A stretch of DNA of 64,000 bases from assembly GCF_017298635.1 (NCBI RefSeq), contig NZ_CP071182.1, forward strand, positions 3,634,001-3,698,000, given 5' to 3'. A program made the translations under genes and the position numbers. The notes beneath the pieces were generated by a model that was given only the letters and a program-made list of their open reading frames with translations, did no database searches and had not been told where the DNA came from. Shown in pieces: positions 20,136-30,029 of this stretch; the stretch's first letter is position 1, and each line of letters starts with the position of its first letter. Source of the DNA: Paenalicyclobacillus mengziensis (GTDB taxonomy: Bacteria; Bacillota; Bacilli; Alicyclobacillales; Alicyclobacillaceae).

Positions 20136-21950
20136 TTATAGTTCGAACGCCCCCACCATACTCTGCAACTCCTGGGCCAAAGCAGCCAAGGCATGCGCCG
20201 ATGCTGCAATCTCCTCAACAGTCGCAAGGCTCTCTTCTGTGCTCGCCGCATTCTCTTCTGACCCGGACGCGACTTGCTCCATATACCCTGTCACGGATTC
20301 AACGGATTGAAGCGTCCCTGTCAGAAGGGCAGTCTGCTCCTCGACAGTGGCCAGAATTCTTTCGGTAACCGGTATGACAGCATCTACGGAAGAGCGGATA
20401 GCAACAAACGCTGCACTGGTTTCTTTTGCAACTGTACGGCCCGCAGACACGGCTTCCACACCGGACTGCATGGATGCAGCGGCCTGTTCAGTGAGCAGAT
20501 GATTTTCCTTCACGATGGCTTCTATCTCTTCTGTGGCGCGTCGGCTTTGTTCTGCCAACTTACGGACTTCTTGAGCGACAACGGAAAAGCCTCTACCTGC
20601 ATCCCCAGCGCGCGCTGCTTCAATGGCGGCGTTTAGTGCCAGCAAGTTTGTTTGTCCAGCGATGGAGCGGATAGTGGTCGAGATTTTTGTAATTTGGTTG
20701 GATGACGCCTCCACTTCAATCAGCCTATCTCGGGTATTGATTGTCAAGGCTTCTATTTGCCCCATCATTTCCTCCGACTTGTCCAACAGACGGTTTCCTT
20801 CACTTGTTCGTGCTGAAACTTCAGAGACGGCTTCCACAACCTCGTCGACTCGAGCCTTCACATGATCTCCTTGATTCTTCACCGCATCGAGGGACTGCGC
20901 CATGTCGAGTAGAGACGAACGCGCTCGTTCACTGATGGCGGCAAATTCACCAGCGGTCTCTGCAATCGTACTGACAGCGTGCGCCGTTTCGTCCGTCGAC
21001 GCAGTCAACTGCTGTGCGCTCGCTGCAACCGATTCCGAACTATCTACCACCTTGCGAACCAACTCTGACACGGTATCAAGTAACCGATTGGTTGCGTCAC
21101 CGAGGAGTTGGACCTCATCACGACTCTTGACACCCGTGATGCGCCGTCGTAAGTCTCCTCCCTGCGAGGCGATATCTTCGAGAATCCTGCGGACCTGATT
21201 GATGCTCGCCGGGGTTCGAAACGTGGCTGGAACGCCTAGAAGGACGGATACCAAAATAGCGAGTATCGCAAAAATCACAATCAGGATTTCCGTCAGCATC
21301 ACGGTCGTCTGCAGACGTTTGGACGCCTGATTGGCTGAGGCCTCGCTGCTGGCAATAATGTTCGCCACATCATTTCTTGCATTACGGATCATGGCGGGTC
21401 CTGTGCCGTTCGCTTCCAAATTGGCTGCTTGGTTCCCCTCACCAATATTCCGCATGTTCATAATCTGGTCTGCGTAGGTCATCCACTTCTGTACGAGCGG
21501 TATGGCTTCATTCAGGTCAGTTTTCTCCGCCGGATTTGTGAGTATCTGACGGAGACGCTCGACGTCAGCTGGATATGTCTTCTTGACGTTATCGTATGCA
21601 CTCTGTCCGCTGTCATTCCCGGTTACCAGGTACCCACGCATCTGAATCTCCAGGTTCTGCATGTCCTCCTGAACCTTATTGGCCGCTTGCACGACCAGCA
21701 TGTCGTGATTGGCAAGTTGACGTACTTCACTTTGCAGTACCTGCAACCTCCAAATTGACAACCCAGACAGAACCAGTAATAGAATGAGAACTGTCGCAAA
21801 AGCTCCGCCTACTTTAATTTGGATGGAAACAAAATCAGCCTTGCGCCAGCGAAGCCGAATCCCTCGACGCGTGCTTACTTGTGTTTCCAGGGACTCCACG
21901 TTCTCCTCCACGGCTGTTTGTTGTTGATTCGTGTGGGTCTCATCAGCCAC
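20136..21950 (-). CDS. Methyl-accepting chemotaxis protein with CHASE3-like sensor
   Basis: 604-residue chemoreceptor. After a charged 45-residue tail comes TM1 ([19 protein letters not shown]), an exterior region of CHASE3 type ([11 protein letters not shown] near residue 105), TM2 ([18 protein letters not shown]), a HAMP-like linker and the signalling hairpin with tip sequence [36 protein letters not shown]. The C-terminus has no CheR/CheB pentapeptide. GTG 21950 follows GGGAAGGTGG. No other chemotaxis gene is nearby, so the ligand and the partners are unknown. Confidence 0.93.
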   Translation of the reverse strand: MADETHTNQQQTAVEENVESLETQVSTRRGIRLRWRKADFVSIQIKVGGAFATVLILLLVLSGLSIWRLQVLQSEVRQLANHDMLVVQAANKVQEDMQNLEIQMRGYLVTGNDSGQSAYDNVKKTYPADVERLRQILTNPAEKTDLNEAIPLVQKWMTYADQIMNMRNIGEGNQAANLEANGTGPAMIRNARNDVANIIASSEASANQASKRLQTTVMLTEILIVIFAILAILVSVLLGVPATFRTPASINQVRRILEDIASQGGDLRRRITGVKSRDEVQLLGDATNRLLDTVSELVRKVVDSSESVAASAQQLTASTDETAHAVSTIAETAGEFAAISERARSSLLDMAQSLDAVKNQGDHVKARVDEVVEAVSEVSARTSEGNRLLDKSEEMMGQIEALTINTRDRLIEVEASSNQITKISTTIRSIAGQTNLLALNAAIEAARAGDAGRGFSVVAQEVRKLAEQSRRATEEIEAIVKENHLLTEQAAASMQSGVEAVSAGRTVAKETSAAFVAIRSSVDAVIPVTERILATVEEQTALLTGTLQSVESVTGYMEQVASGSEENAASTEESLATVEEIAASAHALAALAQELQSMVGAFEL

Positions 21951-22036
21951 CAGCTTGCCACCTTCCCTACGGATCTGGATATATTAAGACACAGTGGTAC
22001 ATTCGACCTTTTTCGCTATTTTCCTGTATCGTTTGA

Positions 22037-22801
22037 CTATTTTTGACCACTTAGAGGAGGCAATACCGGGAGATCGACAGTTGCGCGGCCCAAGTATGTG
22101 TTCGGGATTTCTCCGCTCAACACGACGTATGCGAGGGGTACGCTTGTGTGAATTTCTACTGGCTTCGTGACCAGTGGCGCTACGGCCTGTACCTGTGCTG
22201 TCACATCCAGATACAGGGCATGAACGCTCTGGTTGATGCCGAGAGACTTGACATCCAGACGAATGGAGGAATGGGCGGACCCAATCATGCGCATTCGCAC
22301 CGGGATTTCCGGTGTAAAGACACTCAGCAGAGGTCCACCAAATGTTTGACTAACGGGCAAAGAAAACGTCTCACTTGAGAGTTTACTGAGAGTCTCCTCC
22401 GACTGATGCGTCGCAGCAGCCTGCACGATACTTACAGAGTGAAAATCGAACGTTGCAAGTCGAATATTGCCAGATGCGTCTGTTTCGACGTGAAGAATCT
22501 TTCCCTCGTCCGGTGACTCCGCCACAGCACTTTGTAACGCGTCGTTCACGGCCTCGGTTGCCGTACGCGTGGCAACACTCGTTGCAATGGCTTCGATGGA
22601 AGGCCGTATCCGCGTATCGACAACAAACAGGAAAACGCTGAAGACAACGAGCAACAAACCTGTGACGCGCCACCGAAACGGGCTCTTGAAGAGTGCATAC
22701 AGCACTCGCAAATGACGAGGTTCACCTTGCTGCCACTCTTGACGGGACTCACGAGAGGGCCGCCTACCCCTTGATGGTTTTGGCCGGAATGTCGGTGACA
22801 A
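22037..22801 (-). CDS. yunB: Sporulation protein YunB
   Basis: 254-residue single-pass membrane protein. A basic N-terminus precedes TM at about 47-65 (VTGLLLVVFSVFLFVVDTRI), then the conserved exterior region with IPVRMRMIGSAHSSIRLDVKS and the C-terminal VTKPVEIHTSVPLAYVVLSG and PNTYLG segments of the YunB family. In B. subtilis YunB is made under sigma-E control in the mother cell; its mechanism is not known. TTG 22801 sits 8 nt after AAGGAGG. It stands divergent from the PBP gene. Confidence 0.9.
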   Translation of the reverse strand: MSPTFRPKPSRGRRPSRESRQEWQQGEPRHLRVLYALFKSPFRWRVTGLLLVVFSVFLFVVDTRIRPSIEAIATSVATRTATEAVNDALQSAVAESPDEGKILHVETDASGNIRLATFDFHSVSIVQAAATHQSEETLSKLSSETFSLPVSQTFGGPLLSVFTPEIPVRMRMIGSAHSSIRLDVKSLGINQSVHALYLDVTAQVQAVAPLVTKPVEIHTSVPLAYVVLSGEIPNTYLGRATVDLPVLPPLSGQK

Positions 22802-22960
22802 CGTCGACCCCTCCTTACAGCGTGCTTCGTAGAAATATATGAGCGTTTAAAGGAGGCTAGTCCCTTTTCTACTTGTTCCAAGTGGGGGCAAACCAGAACC
22901 GTCCGTGACATTCGCACCGGAAAGTCTCTTAAGCAAGGCAATTGGACAATCAAGTTGGGT

Positions 22961-22973
22961 TCTCTGCTATAAT
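22961..22973 (+). promoter_or_regulatory. Extended -10 promoter for the PBP gene
   Basis: TGCTATAAT (TATAAT at 22968-22973) is a full extended -10; TTGGAC at 22943-22948 is a weak -35 candidate at 19-nt spacing. Transcription would begin near 22980, leaving a leader of about 20 nt. Confidence 0.6.
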
Positions 22974-22999
22974 CAGTGCGAATGAGAGGAGTGACCGAC

Positions 23000-25921
23000 A
23001 TGGCCGACCGCTCCAAACCCTCTTCACGTGAGCAGAAGCGGAAGGAAAAGGCGGACAACAAGCGAGCCAAGACAGAAGCGCGACGTGGTCACGTCGTGTT
23101 ACGTATCATTGGCTACACGTTCCTATTTATTGGAGGTATTATTGTCGTTGCTATTGGTGCCGGAATCGGATATGGGACTGCACTCCTAAAGGGGCTCCCA
23201 ACCGTGACCGCAGCTACGTTCACCAACAACAGTGCTCCAACCGTTGTCTATGACAAGCATGGCAAAATCATTGGACAATTTGCGGCAGATGGTGATCGTC
23301 AGCCGATTTCATCTATCCATCAAGTGTCACCAAATCTCGTTCAGGCGTTCGTTGCGGCGGAGGATAAGACGTTTTATCAAAACATCGGCATCAATCCGCT
23401 CGCCATGGCACGGGCATTCGTACAGGACTTGACCCATCACCAGATTCAGAGCGGTGCCAGCACAATCACACAAGAGACCGTAAAACTAGCCGTTTTTCCG
23501 GATCAACAGCGAACTTTGAAACGAAAAGTCCAGGAAATTGCTCTGGCCATCGAGGTCAATCGAATTCTGTCGAAAGATGAGATTATGACCGACTACATGA
23601 ATTGGTTGTACATGGGGCGCATGGGGAGCCAAGATGTCTACGGGGTGAAAACGGCATCAAATATCCTGTTCCATAAAGACCCGAAAGACCTAAATTTAGC
23701 GGAAGCTGCATTCTTAGCAGCCATCCCCAATAACCCGTCTTTGTTCTCGCCATATCAGTACCCGCAGAACACGGTGAAGCGACAACATTTGATTTTGCAG
23801 CACATGCTTGCAAACGGGACAATCACTCAGGCACAGTATAGTTCGGCTGCCTCATTTAACATTTTAAAAGACATCCATCAACCAGCGAAAACAACCCAAC
23901 CTTACCCCTATTTAATGAATGACGACGTCCGGCCACTGGTGGCAAAGTACTTAGTCAGTCAAGGTTTGTACAGCACCGCTCTACAAGCCGAAGATGCTCT
24001 TCCGACAGCAGGATACAAGGTTTACACAACGATTGACTTGAACATGCAAAACGACGTCAACAGTGTTCTACAGAACAACAAACTTTTCGGCAATACCACC
24101 AAGACCGTCAAGATTAATGGCAAAATATTGAAGGATAGCAACGGTAAACCGGTACAGGACCTGTACGAAGCCGGTGTGACCCTGGTTGACAACCAAACCG
24201 GCGGAATTTTAGCCATCGGCGGCGGACGCGACTATTATAAGGACTACTACGATCATTCTGACCTACCCCGTCAACCAGGTTCATCCATTAAACCACTCTT
24301 GGACTATGGCCCGGCTATCCAAATGGGGAAATTGACTGCGGCAACGCCCATTATGGACGGGCCCATTACCTTCCCCTCAGGCAGCGGTCAACCTTGGAAA
24401 CCTACGGATGATGAACCATATTGGCACGGTATTGTGAGTGCCCGGCAAGCGTTATACCAATCACTCAACGTTCCTGCAATTAAAGTGCTGCAATACATCA
24501 CGCCGCAAGCTGGTGGACAGTATCTTGAAAAAATGGGGATTACGACAAGCTCCAAAACGATTAACGGGCTGCCTACTCTTGCGGCCTCTGACCTCCAAGA
24601 ACTCCCATCCGCCATTGGTGGTCTTGCCAACGGACTTACCGTTCAGCAAATGACGAGTGCCTACAGCACCTTCCCGAACCAAGGTGTGTGGCGCCAGTCG
24701 TATTTGATATCGCACATCACGGATCACCAGGGTAATACGGTTTACCAGGCTCATCCGAAACAGACAACTGTTTTTTCATCCCAAACTGCTTATGTCATTG
24801 ACAGTATGCTGCGCGATGTTGTGACACAACCGACCGGTACCGCGTATGCCATTGGCACATCGTTCCCGAAAAATTACTACATCTACGGAAAGACCGGTAC
24901 GACCGACCAGCAGCGGGACGGATGGTTCGTTGGGTACACGCAGAAATATACGATGGGCATCTGGATGGGCTACAATCACCACGAACAAATCGAGGTATAC
25001 CCCGTCAACTGGTATAGCCTCAAGTTCACCCTGTGGAGCAAGATTATGGCGCCGATCTTCAAAGAGTCACCGCCAACAACGCCGATTCAGGAGCCGCCAG
25101 GAATCGTTCAACTCGCGGTCTGTAAGGACTCGGGTGAACTTCCTTCAACCCTGTGCAAGCAGCAAGGTGACGTGTACAACGAGATTTTTGTCCAAGGCAC
25201 CGAACCTACACAGACTGACAACGTCCATGTCGCGGCGCTTTATACCGTTATCAACGGAAAAAAGTACCTTGCGACAACGAACACCCCGGCAAATGAGGTG
25301 AAGCAAGGGACCTTTATCGATCCGTCAAAAATCCAATTAAACCAGCCGTGGCCATTGCCTCCGGGTGTGGTCACTTCGGACAGCAGTCAATATGTGCCCA
25401 CACAACCGGATCCGCGCGGAGGTACCGTTTTGCAGGCGCCTAGTTCAACGCCCTCGCCGACCCTGTCAGCTCCAACCAACGTACAGGCCAACGTAGACCC
25501 AACTGGTGCGGTCAACTTGCTTTGGAGTCCGGTGAATACGGCCACGAGCTATACGGTTTGGCGAGCCACTTCAGCGAATGGTCCGTACGTGAATATTGCT
25601 GGTCCGATTCCGGCAACTGCCTACACCGACAAGAACTTGCCGTCTGGGGCATCCGTGGTCTACTACCAGATTTACGCAGCATCGGATTCCGCCATCTCGC
25701 CACCGTCACAGCCTGTTGCAGTGCAGGTGGGTGTTCCGGCACAGACCGGGACCGGGAATGGGACTGACAACAATGTCGGTAATACCACGGCTCCGGCCAC
25801 GACAACCCCGCCGCCTCCGAGACACAAAGCAAGAAAATCAAAATCCAGTTCTGGGTCAGGTACCGGCGGCCTTCCTGAATTACTGTGGCCGAGTCTCGAT
25901 GAACGGTCTCGCGTTAACTGA
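23000..25921 (+). CDS. Class A penicillin-binding protein with C-terminal FN3 domain
   Basis: Bifunctional cell-wall synthase of 973 residues. Basic cytosolic tail, TM near 40-62, then a GT51 glycosyltransferase domain (AAEDKTFYQNIGI with the catalytic Glu; GASTITQE, RKVQEIALAIEVNRILSK), and a transpeptidase with SxxK as RQPGSSIKP, SxN as YQSLNVPAIK, and KTG as YGKTGTTDQQ. The GT motif normally read as TITQQ has Glu in the last place. An FN3 domain follows at about 820-905 (APTNVQANVDPTGAVNLLW), then a Ser/Lys-rich end. ATG 23000 follows AGAGGAG. Confidence 0.94.
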   Translation: MADRSKPSSREQKRKEKADNKRAKTEARRGHVVLRIIGYTFLFIGGIIVVAIGAGIGYGTALLKGLPTVTAATFTNNSAPTVVYDKHGKIIGQFAADGDRQPISSIHQVSPNLVQAFVAAEDKTFYQNIGINPLAMARAFVQDLTHHQIQSGASTITQETVKLAVFPDQQRTLKRKVQEIALAIEVNRILSKDEIMTDYMNWLYMGRMGSQDVYGVKTASNILFHKDPKDLNLAEAAFLAAIPNNPSLFSPYQYPQNTVKRQHLILQHMLANGTITQAQYSSAASFNILKDIHQPAKTTQPYPYLMNDDVRPLVAKYLVSQGLYSTALQAEDALPTAGYKVYTTIDLNMQNDVNSVLQNNKLFGNTTKTVKINGKILKDSNGKPVQDLYEAGVTLVDNQTGGILAIGGGRDYYKDYYDHSDLPRQPGSSIKPLLDYGPAIQMGKLTAATPIMDGPITFPSGSGQPWKPTDDEPYWHGIVSARQALYQSLNVPAIKVLQYITPQAGGQYLEKMGITTSSKTINGLPTLAASDLQELPSAIGGLANGLTVQQMTSAYSTFPNQGVWRQSYLISHITDHQGNTVYQAHPKQTTVFSSQTAYVIDSMLRDVVTQPTGTAYAIGTSFPKNYYIYGKTGTTDQQRDGWFVGYTQKYTMGIWMGYNHHEQIEVYPVNWYSLKFTLWSKIMAPIFKESPPTTPIQEPPGIVQLAVCKDSGELPSTLCKQQGDVYNEIFVQGTEPTQTDNVHVAALYTVINGKKYLATTNTPANEVKQGTFIDPSKIQLNQPWPLPPGVVTSDSSQYVPTQPDPRGGTVLQAPSSTPSPTLSAPTNVQANVDPTGAVNLLWSPVNTATSYTVWRATSANGPYVNIAGPIPATAYTDKNLPSGASVVYYQIYAASDSAISPPSQPVAVQVGVPAQTGTGNGTDNNVGNTTAPATTTPPPPRHKARKSKSSSGSGTGGLPELLWPSLDERSRVN

Positions 25922-25985
25922 GGTCTTCTTGGGCAAATGAACTCAGGTAACATACTGCCAAGAAATCCGGTAGAATGCTCAAAAC

Positions 25986-26033
25986 AAGATGCTGCCTGAC
26001 ACTGGTAATGCTTGTGTCAGGCAGCATCTTTTG
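25986..26033 (+). terminator. Strong hairpin terminator after the PBP gene
   Basis: Perfect 17-bp stem AAGATGCTGCCTGACAC with its complement, 11-nt loop, then TT. An AAAAC run on the left arm side allows it to act for mutS2 on the minus strand as well. Confidence 0.9.
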
Positions 26034-26098
26034 TGCGTCCGGAAATGACTGCAAGTACAGTCATTCTTCAAGCACGGCGACGATTTCAAGTACCGAGA

Positions 26099-28453
26099 TT
26101 ATTGGAGTGTGACCAGTGTTGCGCCATCGCCGCCTTCGCCCGGTCCACCCCGAATCCACTCCTTGACCTGAGCGTGGCGGCTTAAGTACCGGCGGACTCC
26201 GTCACGCAGTGCCCCAGTGCCCTTTCCATGAACAATGGTAACTCTCGCAAGACCGTTCATCACAGCATCATCGAGATACTTATCGATACGAGAAATCGCT
26301 TCTTCAACCGTTTCACCACGAATGTCGAGTTGTAGTGACATTTGGCGCGGCAACCCCCGTTTTACAGACCTGCCACCAGCCGCTGCACCACTCGAGTTGC
26401 TGCCGTCCGCATTTTGCAGGAGTTCGATATCGGATTGCTTCACTTTCATCTTCAATAGCCCTAATTGGACTGTGAGCGTTTCGCCATCATCACTCATCTC
26501 GACAACTTCACCTTTTTGTCCAAGTGACGCCACGCGCACAATCGCACCCACTTTAATCTGCTCTCTCTGTCTGACTTTCTTGACAATCCGCTCGAGCTCA
26601 CGCGGCAGGGCGGATTCGAGCCCTTTGCGCAGTTCGACCAGCTCGTGGTCCTTGACTTGCCCACTGTCTCGGCGGCTTCGCAGTTCCCGAATAATGCGCT
26701 CTGACTCCTGTTTTGCACGCTCGACAATGGTTCTTGCTTCAGCGGCAGCTTGCTGCCGCAGCTTATCCGTTTCGGTGTGAAACTCTGCTTCCCGCCGCTC
26801 AAGTTCTGCTTCTAACGCCTTAACGTTCCGCTTCGCGATGTCTGCTTCGCGGTGCAGACGTTCAGTCTCCCGTTGCGCCTTTTCCATGCTCTCTATGAGC
26901 GCGTCGATGCGCGCATCATCTGTGCGGACGTAAGCACGTGCTTGTTCAATGATCGAAGCATGAAGTCCCAACCTCTGAGCAATGGCAAGCGCATTGGAAC
27001 GCCCAGGGACGCCGAGCCGGAGACGGTACGTAGGCTGTAGCGTCTCGACATCAAACTCCATACTGGCATTGATAAGAGCACTGTCGTTCATCGCGTACAC
27101 CTTTAATTCCGCGTAGTGAGTCGTCGCCACGACCTTCGCCCCGAGGGCCTTCAAGTGGTCAAGAATCGCCATCGAAAGAGCGGCACCTTCCGCGGGGTCC
27201 GTTCCTGCGCCGAGCTCATCGAGCAGCACGAGACTATTCATGGTGACCTGGCGGAACATCTGCACGATGTTACGCAAATGGGATGAGAATGTAGACAGAC
27301 TTTGTTCGATGCTCTGTTCATCTCCGATGTCAGCAAAGATATCGTCACACCAACCGATATCACACGGCTGGCGGGAAGGCAAAAATGAGCCTGACATTGC
27401 CAAGAGGGTCAAAATACCGACTGTTTTCAAAGTAACTGTCTTACCACCGGTGTTTGGTCCAGTGATGATGAGCATTTGATGATGATCGCCGAGGGACAGG
27501 TCAATCGGCACAGCCTGAGCTTTCGCAATCAGGGGATGACGTGCATGTCTGAGTATCCAGACGCCGTCCTGGCGCAGGACCGGACGTTCGCAATCCTCTT
27601 TACGCGCCCATGCGGCTTTTGCGAACCACTGGTCAACTTCGCCGAGGGCCGCAACATTTTCCTCAAGTTCCTCGGCAACCTCTGCAACGAGCCCCGACAA
27701 TTTCTGCAATATCCGCTCGACTTCACGTTCTTCTTCCACAAGCAGCCCTCGAACCCGTGCCCCGGATTCGACGACGCTCTGTGGTTCAACAAAGACGGTT
27801 GCACCGGAGGCGGAGACGTCGTGGACAATCCCTTGGACCTGGTTTTTATATTCGAGGCGCACGGGCAAACACAAGTTGTTGCCGCGCATGGCAATCACCG
27901 GGTCTTGGAGGTACCTTGCATGAGACCTGAGCATCTGCTCCAATTGTTGCCGCATCCGCGATTCAAGTTGCCGTCGCTGATTGCGCAAGCGAGCAAGTTC
28001 AGGACTAGCGTGATCCCACACAGTACCGTCGTCACCGACTGCTTTTCGAATCTCCTCTTCCGTCTTGCGCGCATCAAATAACTGCAGGGCAGTTTGCCGA
28101 AGCCTTGGTACGTCGAGTTGTTCCGGTTCGACTTGAAGTGCCTGGCGCACTCGTCTGCCACCTTGGATAAAATCGACGATCCGGTTTAACTCGTCCGTGC
28201 CAAGTACCCCCCCAATTTCAGCCTTTCGGAGAGCAGAGCGAATGTCCGTCACACCACCAAATGGCAGCGGTCCGAATCGGTACAACATCTGCAGGGCTTC
28301 GTCAACGACTGCCAATTCGTGCTCAGCATCGTCCTTGACAGTGAACGGTACCATCGCGTCAATGCGCGCTTTCCCCAGGCTGCATGCAGCAAGGTCTCGC
28401 ATTTGTGATTTCACTTTTGCGTATTCGAGTGTTTCTAAGGTTCTCTGGTTCAT
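26099..28453 (-). CDS. mutS2: Endonuclease MutS2
   Basis: Homodimeric MutS-like ATPase with a nuclease tail, reported to suppress homologous recombination and, in B. subtilis, to act in ribosome collision rescue. 784 residues: N-terminal lever region, Walker A GPNTGGKTVTLKTVG, the LLDELGAGTDPAEGAAL Walker B block and ATTHYAELK, a coiled coil at about 490-610, a KOW-like region and a C-terminal Smr domain (LDIRGETVEEAI, VTIVHGKGTGALRDGV). The open frame extends to 28543, but MNQRTLETLEYAKVKSQM is the family start, at 28453 after AGGATC. Confidence 0.96.
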   Translation of the reverse strand: MNQRTLETLEYAKVKSQMRDLAACSLGKARIDAMVPFTVKDDAEHELAVVDEALQMLYRFGPLPFGGVTDIRSALRKAEIGGVLGTDELNRIVDFIQGGRRVRQALQVEPEQLDVPRLRQTALQLFDARKTEEEIRKAVGDDGTVWDHASPELARLRNQRRQLESRMRQQLEQMLRSHARYLQDPVIAMRGNNLCLPVRLEYKNQVQGIVHDVSASGATVFVEPQSVVESGARVRGLLVEEEREVERILQKLSGLVAEVAEELEENVAALGEVDQWFAKAAWARKEDCERPVLRQDGVWILRHARHPLIAKAQAVPIDLSLGDHHQMLIITGPNTGGKTVTLKTVGILTLLAMSGSFLPSRQPCDIGWCDDIFADIGDEQSIEQSLSTFSSHLRNIVQMFRQVTMNSLVLLDELGAGTDPAEGAALSMAILDHLKALGAKVVATTHYAELKVYAMNDSALINASMEFDVETLQPTYRLRLGVPGRSNALAIAQRLGLHASIIEQARAYVRTDDARIDALIESMEKAQRETERLHREADIAKRNVKALEAELERREAEFHTETDKLRQQAAAEARTIVERAKQESERIIRELRSRRDSGQVKDHELVELRKGLESALPRELERIVKKVRQREQIKVGAIVRVASLGQKGEVVEMSDDGETLTVQLGLLKMKVKQSDIELLQNADGSNSSGAAAGGRSVKRGLPRQMSLQLDIRGETVEEAISRIDKYLDDAVMNGLARVTIVHGKGTGALRDGVRRYLSRHAQVKEWIRGGPGEGGDGATLVTLQ

Positions 28454-28609
28454 AGAAGATCCTGCTTTCACGAAATGATGATGGACGGATACAAAGTAGC
28501 AAACGTGGTCCCGGAAACCGCAATCACCGGAAATCGCAATCATTGTACCACATAGTCAGTTTTGTTCTGGGTATATTAGGCCTGAGCAAGCAGAAAGGAA
28601 GGTGCCAAC

Positions 28610-28954
28610 ATGCATTTGATTGGAACGATTGTTCGATTTATCGTGTCGGCGTTAGTCCTAATGTTTGTTGGATTTCTTGTTCCCGGATTCGGAGTCATGA
28701 ACTTCTGGTCTGCACTGCTCGCCGCTGTTGTTATTGCCCTTTTAGGGTGGGCGATTGAAGCATTGTTTGGCCGGCGAGTTTCCCCGTATGGCCGCGGTAT
28801 TGTAGGGTTTATCTCTGGTGCCGTAGTCATTTACGTGGCCCAGCTTGTCGTACCTGGGATGCGCGTAACGGTGCTGGGGGCGCTGCTGGCATCACTGGTC
28901 ATCGGTATCATTGATCTGTTCGTTCCAACGGAGATGCGGGGACGCCAGAGATAG
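28610..28954 (+). CDS. YvlD-type 'phage holin 4' family membrane protein
   Basis: 114 residues with four membrane helices and the family features LVPGFGVMNFWSALLAAVVIALLGWAIE and the closing GIIDLFVP. The domain is called phage_holin_4_2, but most members, such as YvlD, are chromosomal envelope-stress proteins and nothing phage-like is near. ATG 28610 follows AAAGGAAGG. It stands alone, convergent with cvpA. Confidence 0.85.
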   Translation: MHLIGTIVRFIVSALVLMFVGFLVPGFGVMNFWSALLAAVVIALLGWAIEALFGRRVSPYGRGIVGFISGAVVIYVAQLVVPGMRVTVLGALLASLVIGIIDLFVPTEMRGRQR

Positions 28955-28981
28955 TCATGTCTTTGGGTCACGACCATCATA

Positions 28982-29030
28982 CACAGAAAGGACGCGACCC
29001 TCAAAGCACAATGGCCGCGTCCTTTCTGTG
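28982..29030. terminator. Bidirectional hairpin between the YvlD-like gene and cvpA
   Basis: Perfect 15-bp stem CACAGAAAGGACGCG with its complement and a 19-nt loop, positioned between two convergent stops. T runs are short on both sides. Confidence 0.75.
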
Positions 29031-29052
29031 GTTGTATCGCTCGGGTTTCACC

Positions 29053-29577
29053 TTACGGTGTTTTGATTTGTCCCGACTGTGCATGCAGCCAAGGGTGATT
29101 TGCATCAAGCCACTGAACGATGGCAGAACCGGACAGTTCTGACTGAACCCTGTCGTTATTAATGTAGTGAGCGACAAGCGTCGCGACGTAGACAAACACG
29201 ATGGAAATGACCAGGCCTGCAATCAAACCCGCCAGTCGATTGACCGTGGATAGCACTGGCAAGCTGAACAATACGTCAATTAAACCCGCCGCATACCGCA
29301 AAATCAGGAAAGAAACCAGGAACAACACCGTGAACGATACAGCCCCGGAGAGGTTGCCAAGAAACAGACTGAAAACTCCCGTCGATGGAGGCATCCACGA
29401 AACACCGTGGAGCATGTTCTCTACAACAGGCGTCAGATACGGACGCAACCATAAAGCTGCAAAATACGCAATCACTGCACCAAACAACCGGGTGACCTGT
29501 CGAAATAACCCTAATCGGTAACCATTCCACCCACCTAGTGCAACAATCGCAACGATAATCACGTCGACAATATTCAC
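29053..29577 (-). CDS. cvpA: CvpA family membrane protein
   Basis: 174 residues with four membrane helices. The N-terminal VDVIIVAIVALGGWNGYRLGLFRQVTRLFG matches the CvpA domain (colicin V production family; YshB in Bacillus), where the conserved G..G.r.Gl pattern is seen. In Firmicutes cvpA usually follows zapA, between pheST and mutS2, as here. The biochemical function is not settled. Confidence 0.93.
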   Translation of the reverse strand: MNIVDVIIVAIVALGGWNGYRLGLFRQVTRLFGAVIAYFAALWLRPYLTPVVENMLHGVSWMPPSTGVFSLFLGNLSGAVSFTVLFLVSFLILRYAAGLIDVLFSLPVLSTVNRLAGLIAGLVISIVFVYVATLVAHYINNDRVQSELSGSAIVQWLDANHPWLHAQSGQIKTP

Positions 29578-29583
29578 GGTCTC

Positions 29584-29898
29584 TTACACTCCTCCGGGGT
29601 TCTGCGAGGTCCCAGGTGATATCCTCGTCTTTTCGTCCAGCAGTTGCATGAGATCGTCGTATTGTCCTTGCAGGTCCCGGTATGCCTCCCGAAGCCGAAT
29701 CAACTCATCCGCAAAATTGACTGCGGTTAAGACTGCGATTCTTCGTTCGTCAAGACGAGGGTTGGCAGAAGCGATTTGGTGCATCAGGTTGTCGACAGAC
29801 CGAGCCACAGCGCGCAGATGCAACTGTGAAGCTTGGCCACGGAGCGTGTATTCCGTGCCGCCAATCGAGACCCGAGTTTTCTGTGTTGAACCATCCAT
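29584..29898 (-). CDS. zapA: Cell division protein ZapA
   Basis: Small FtsZ-ring-stabilising protein of 104 residues. The head RVSIGGTEYTLRG is followed by the conserved HLRAVARSVDNLMHQI region and a long coiled coil (FADELIRLREAYRDLQGQYDDLMQLLDEK). The frame is open upstream to 30066, but ATG 29898 behind AGGAGGG gives the standard length. cvpA starts 6 nt after its stop. Confidence 0.95.
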   Translation of the reverse strand: MDGSTQKTRVSIGGTEYTLRGQASQLHLRAVARSVDNLMHQIASANPRLDERRIAVLTAVNFADELIRLREAYRDLQGQYDDLMQLLDEKTRISPGTSQNPGGV

Positions 29899-30029
29899 CG
29901 CTTGCCGCCCTCCTATACCGTTTGCTATTTCTAGAGACACCTCGAAAATTCCTGCACTCTCATTACCTGACTTTGCTTGCTTGAAGCGGCCTCGGTTCGT
30001 GACTTGAAGCGGCTCTCGTCGAGCTTTAT

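Noticed and set aside
28610..28954. Prophage indicated by a 'holin' domain
   Set aside because: The YvlD-type domain is a chromosomal family and no phage genes are nearby.
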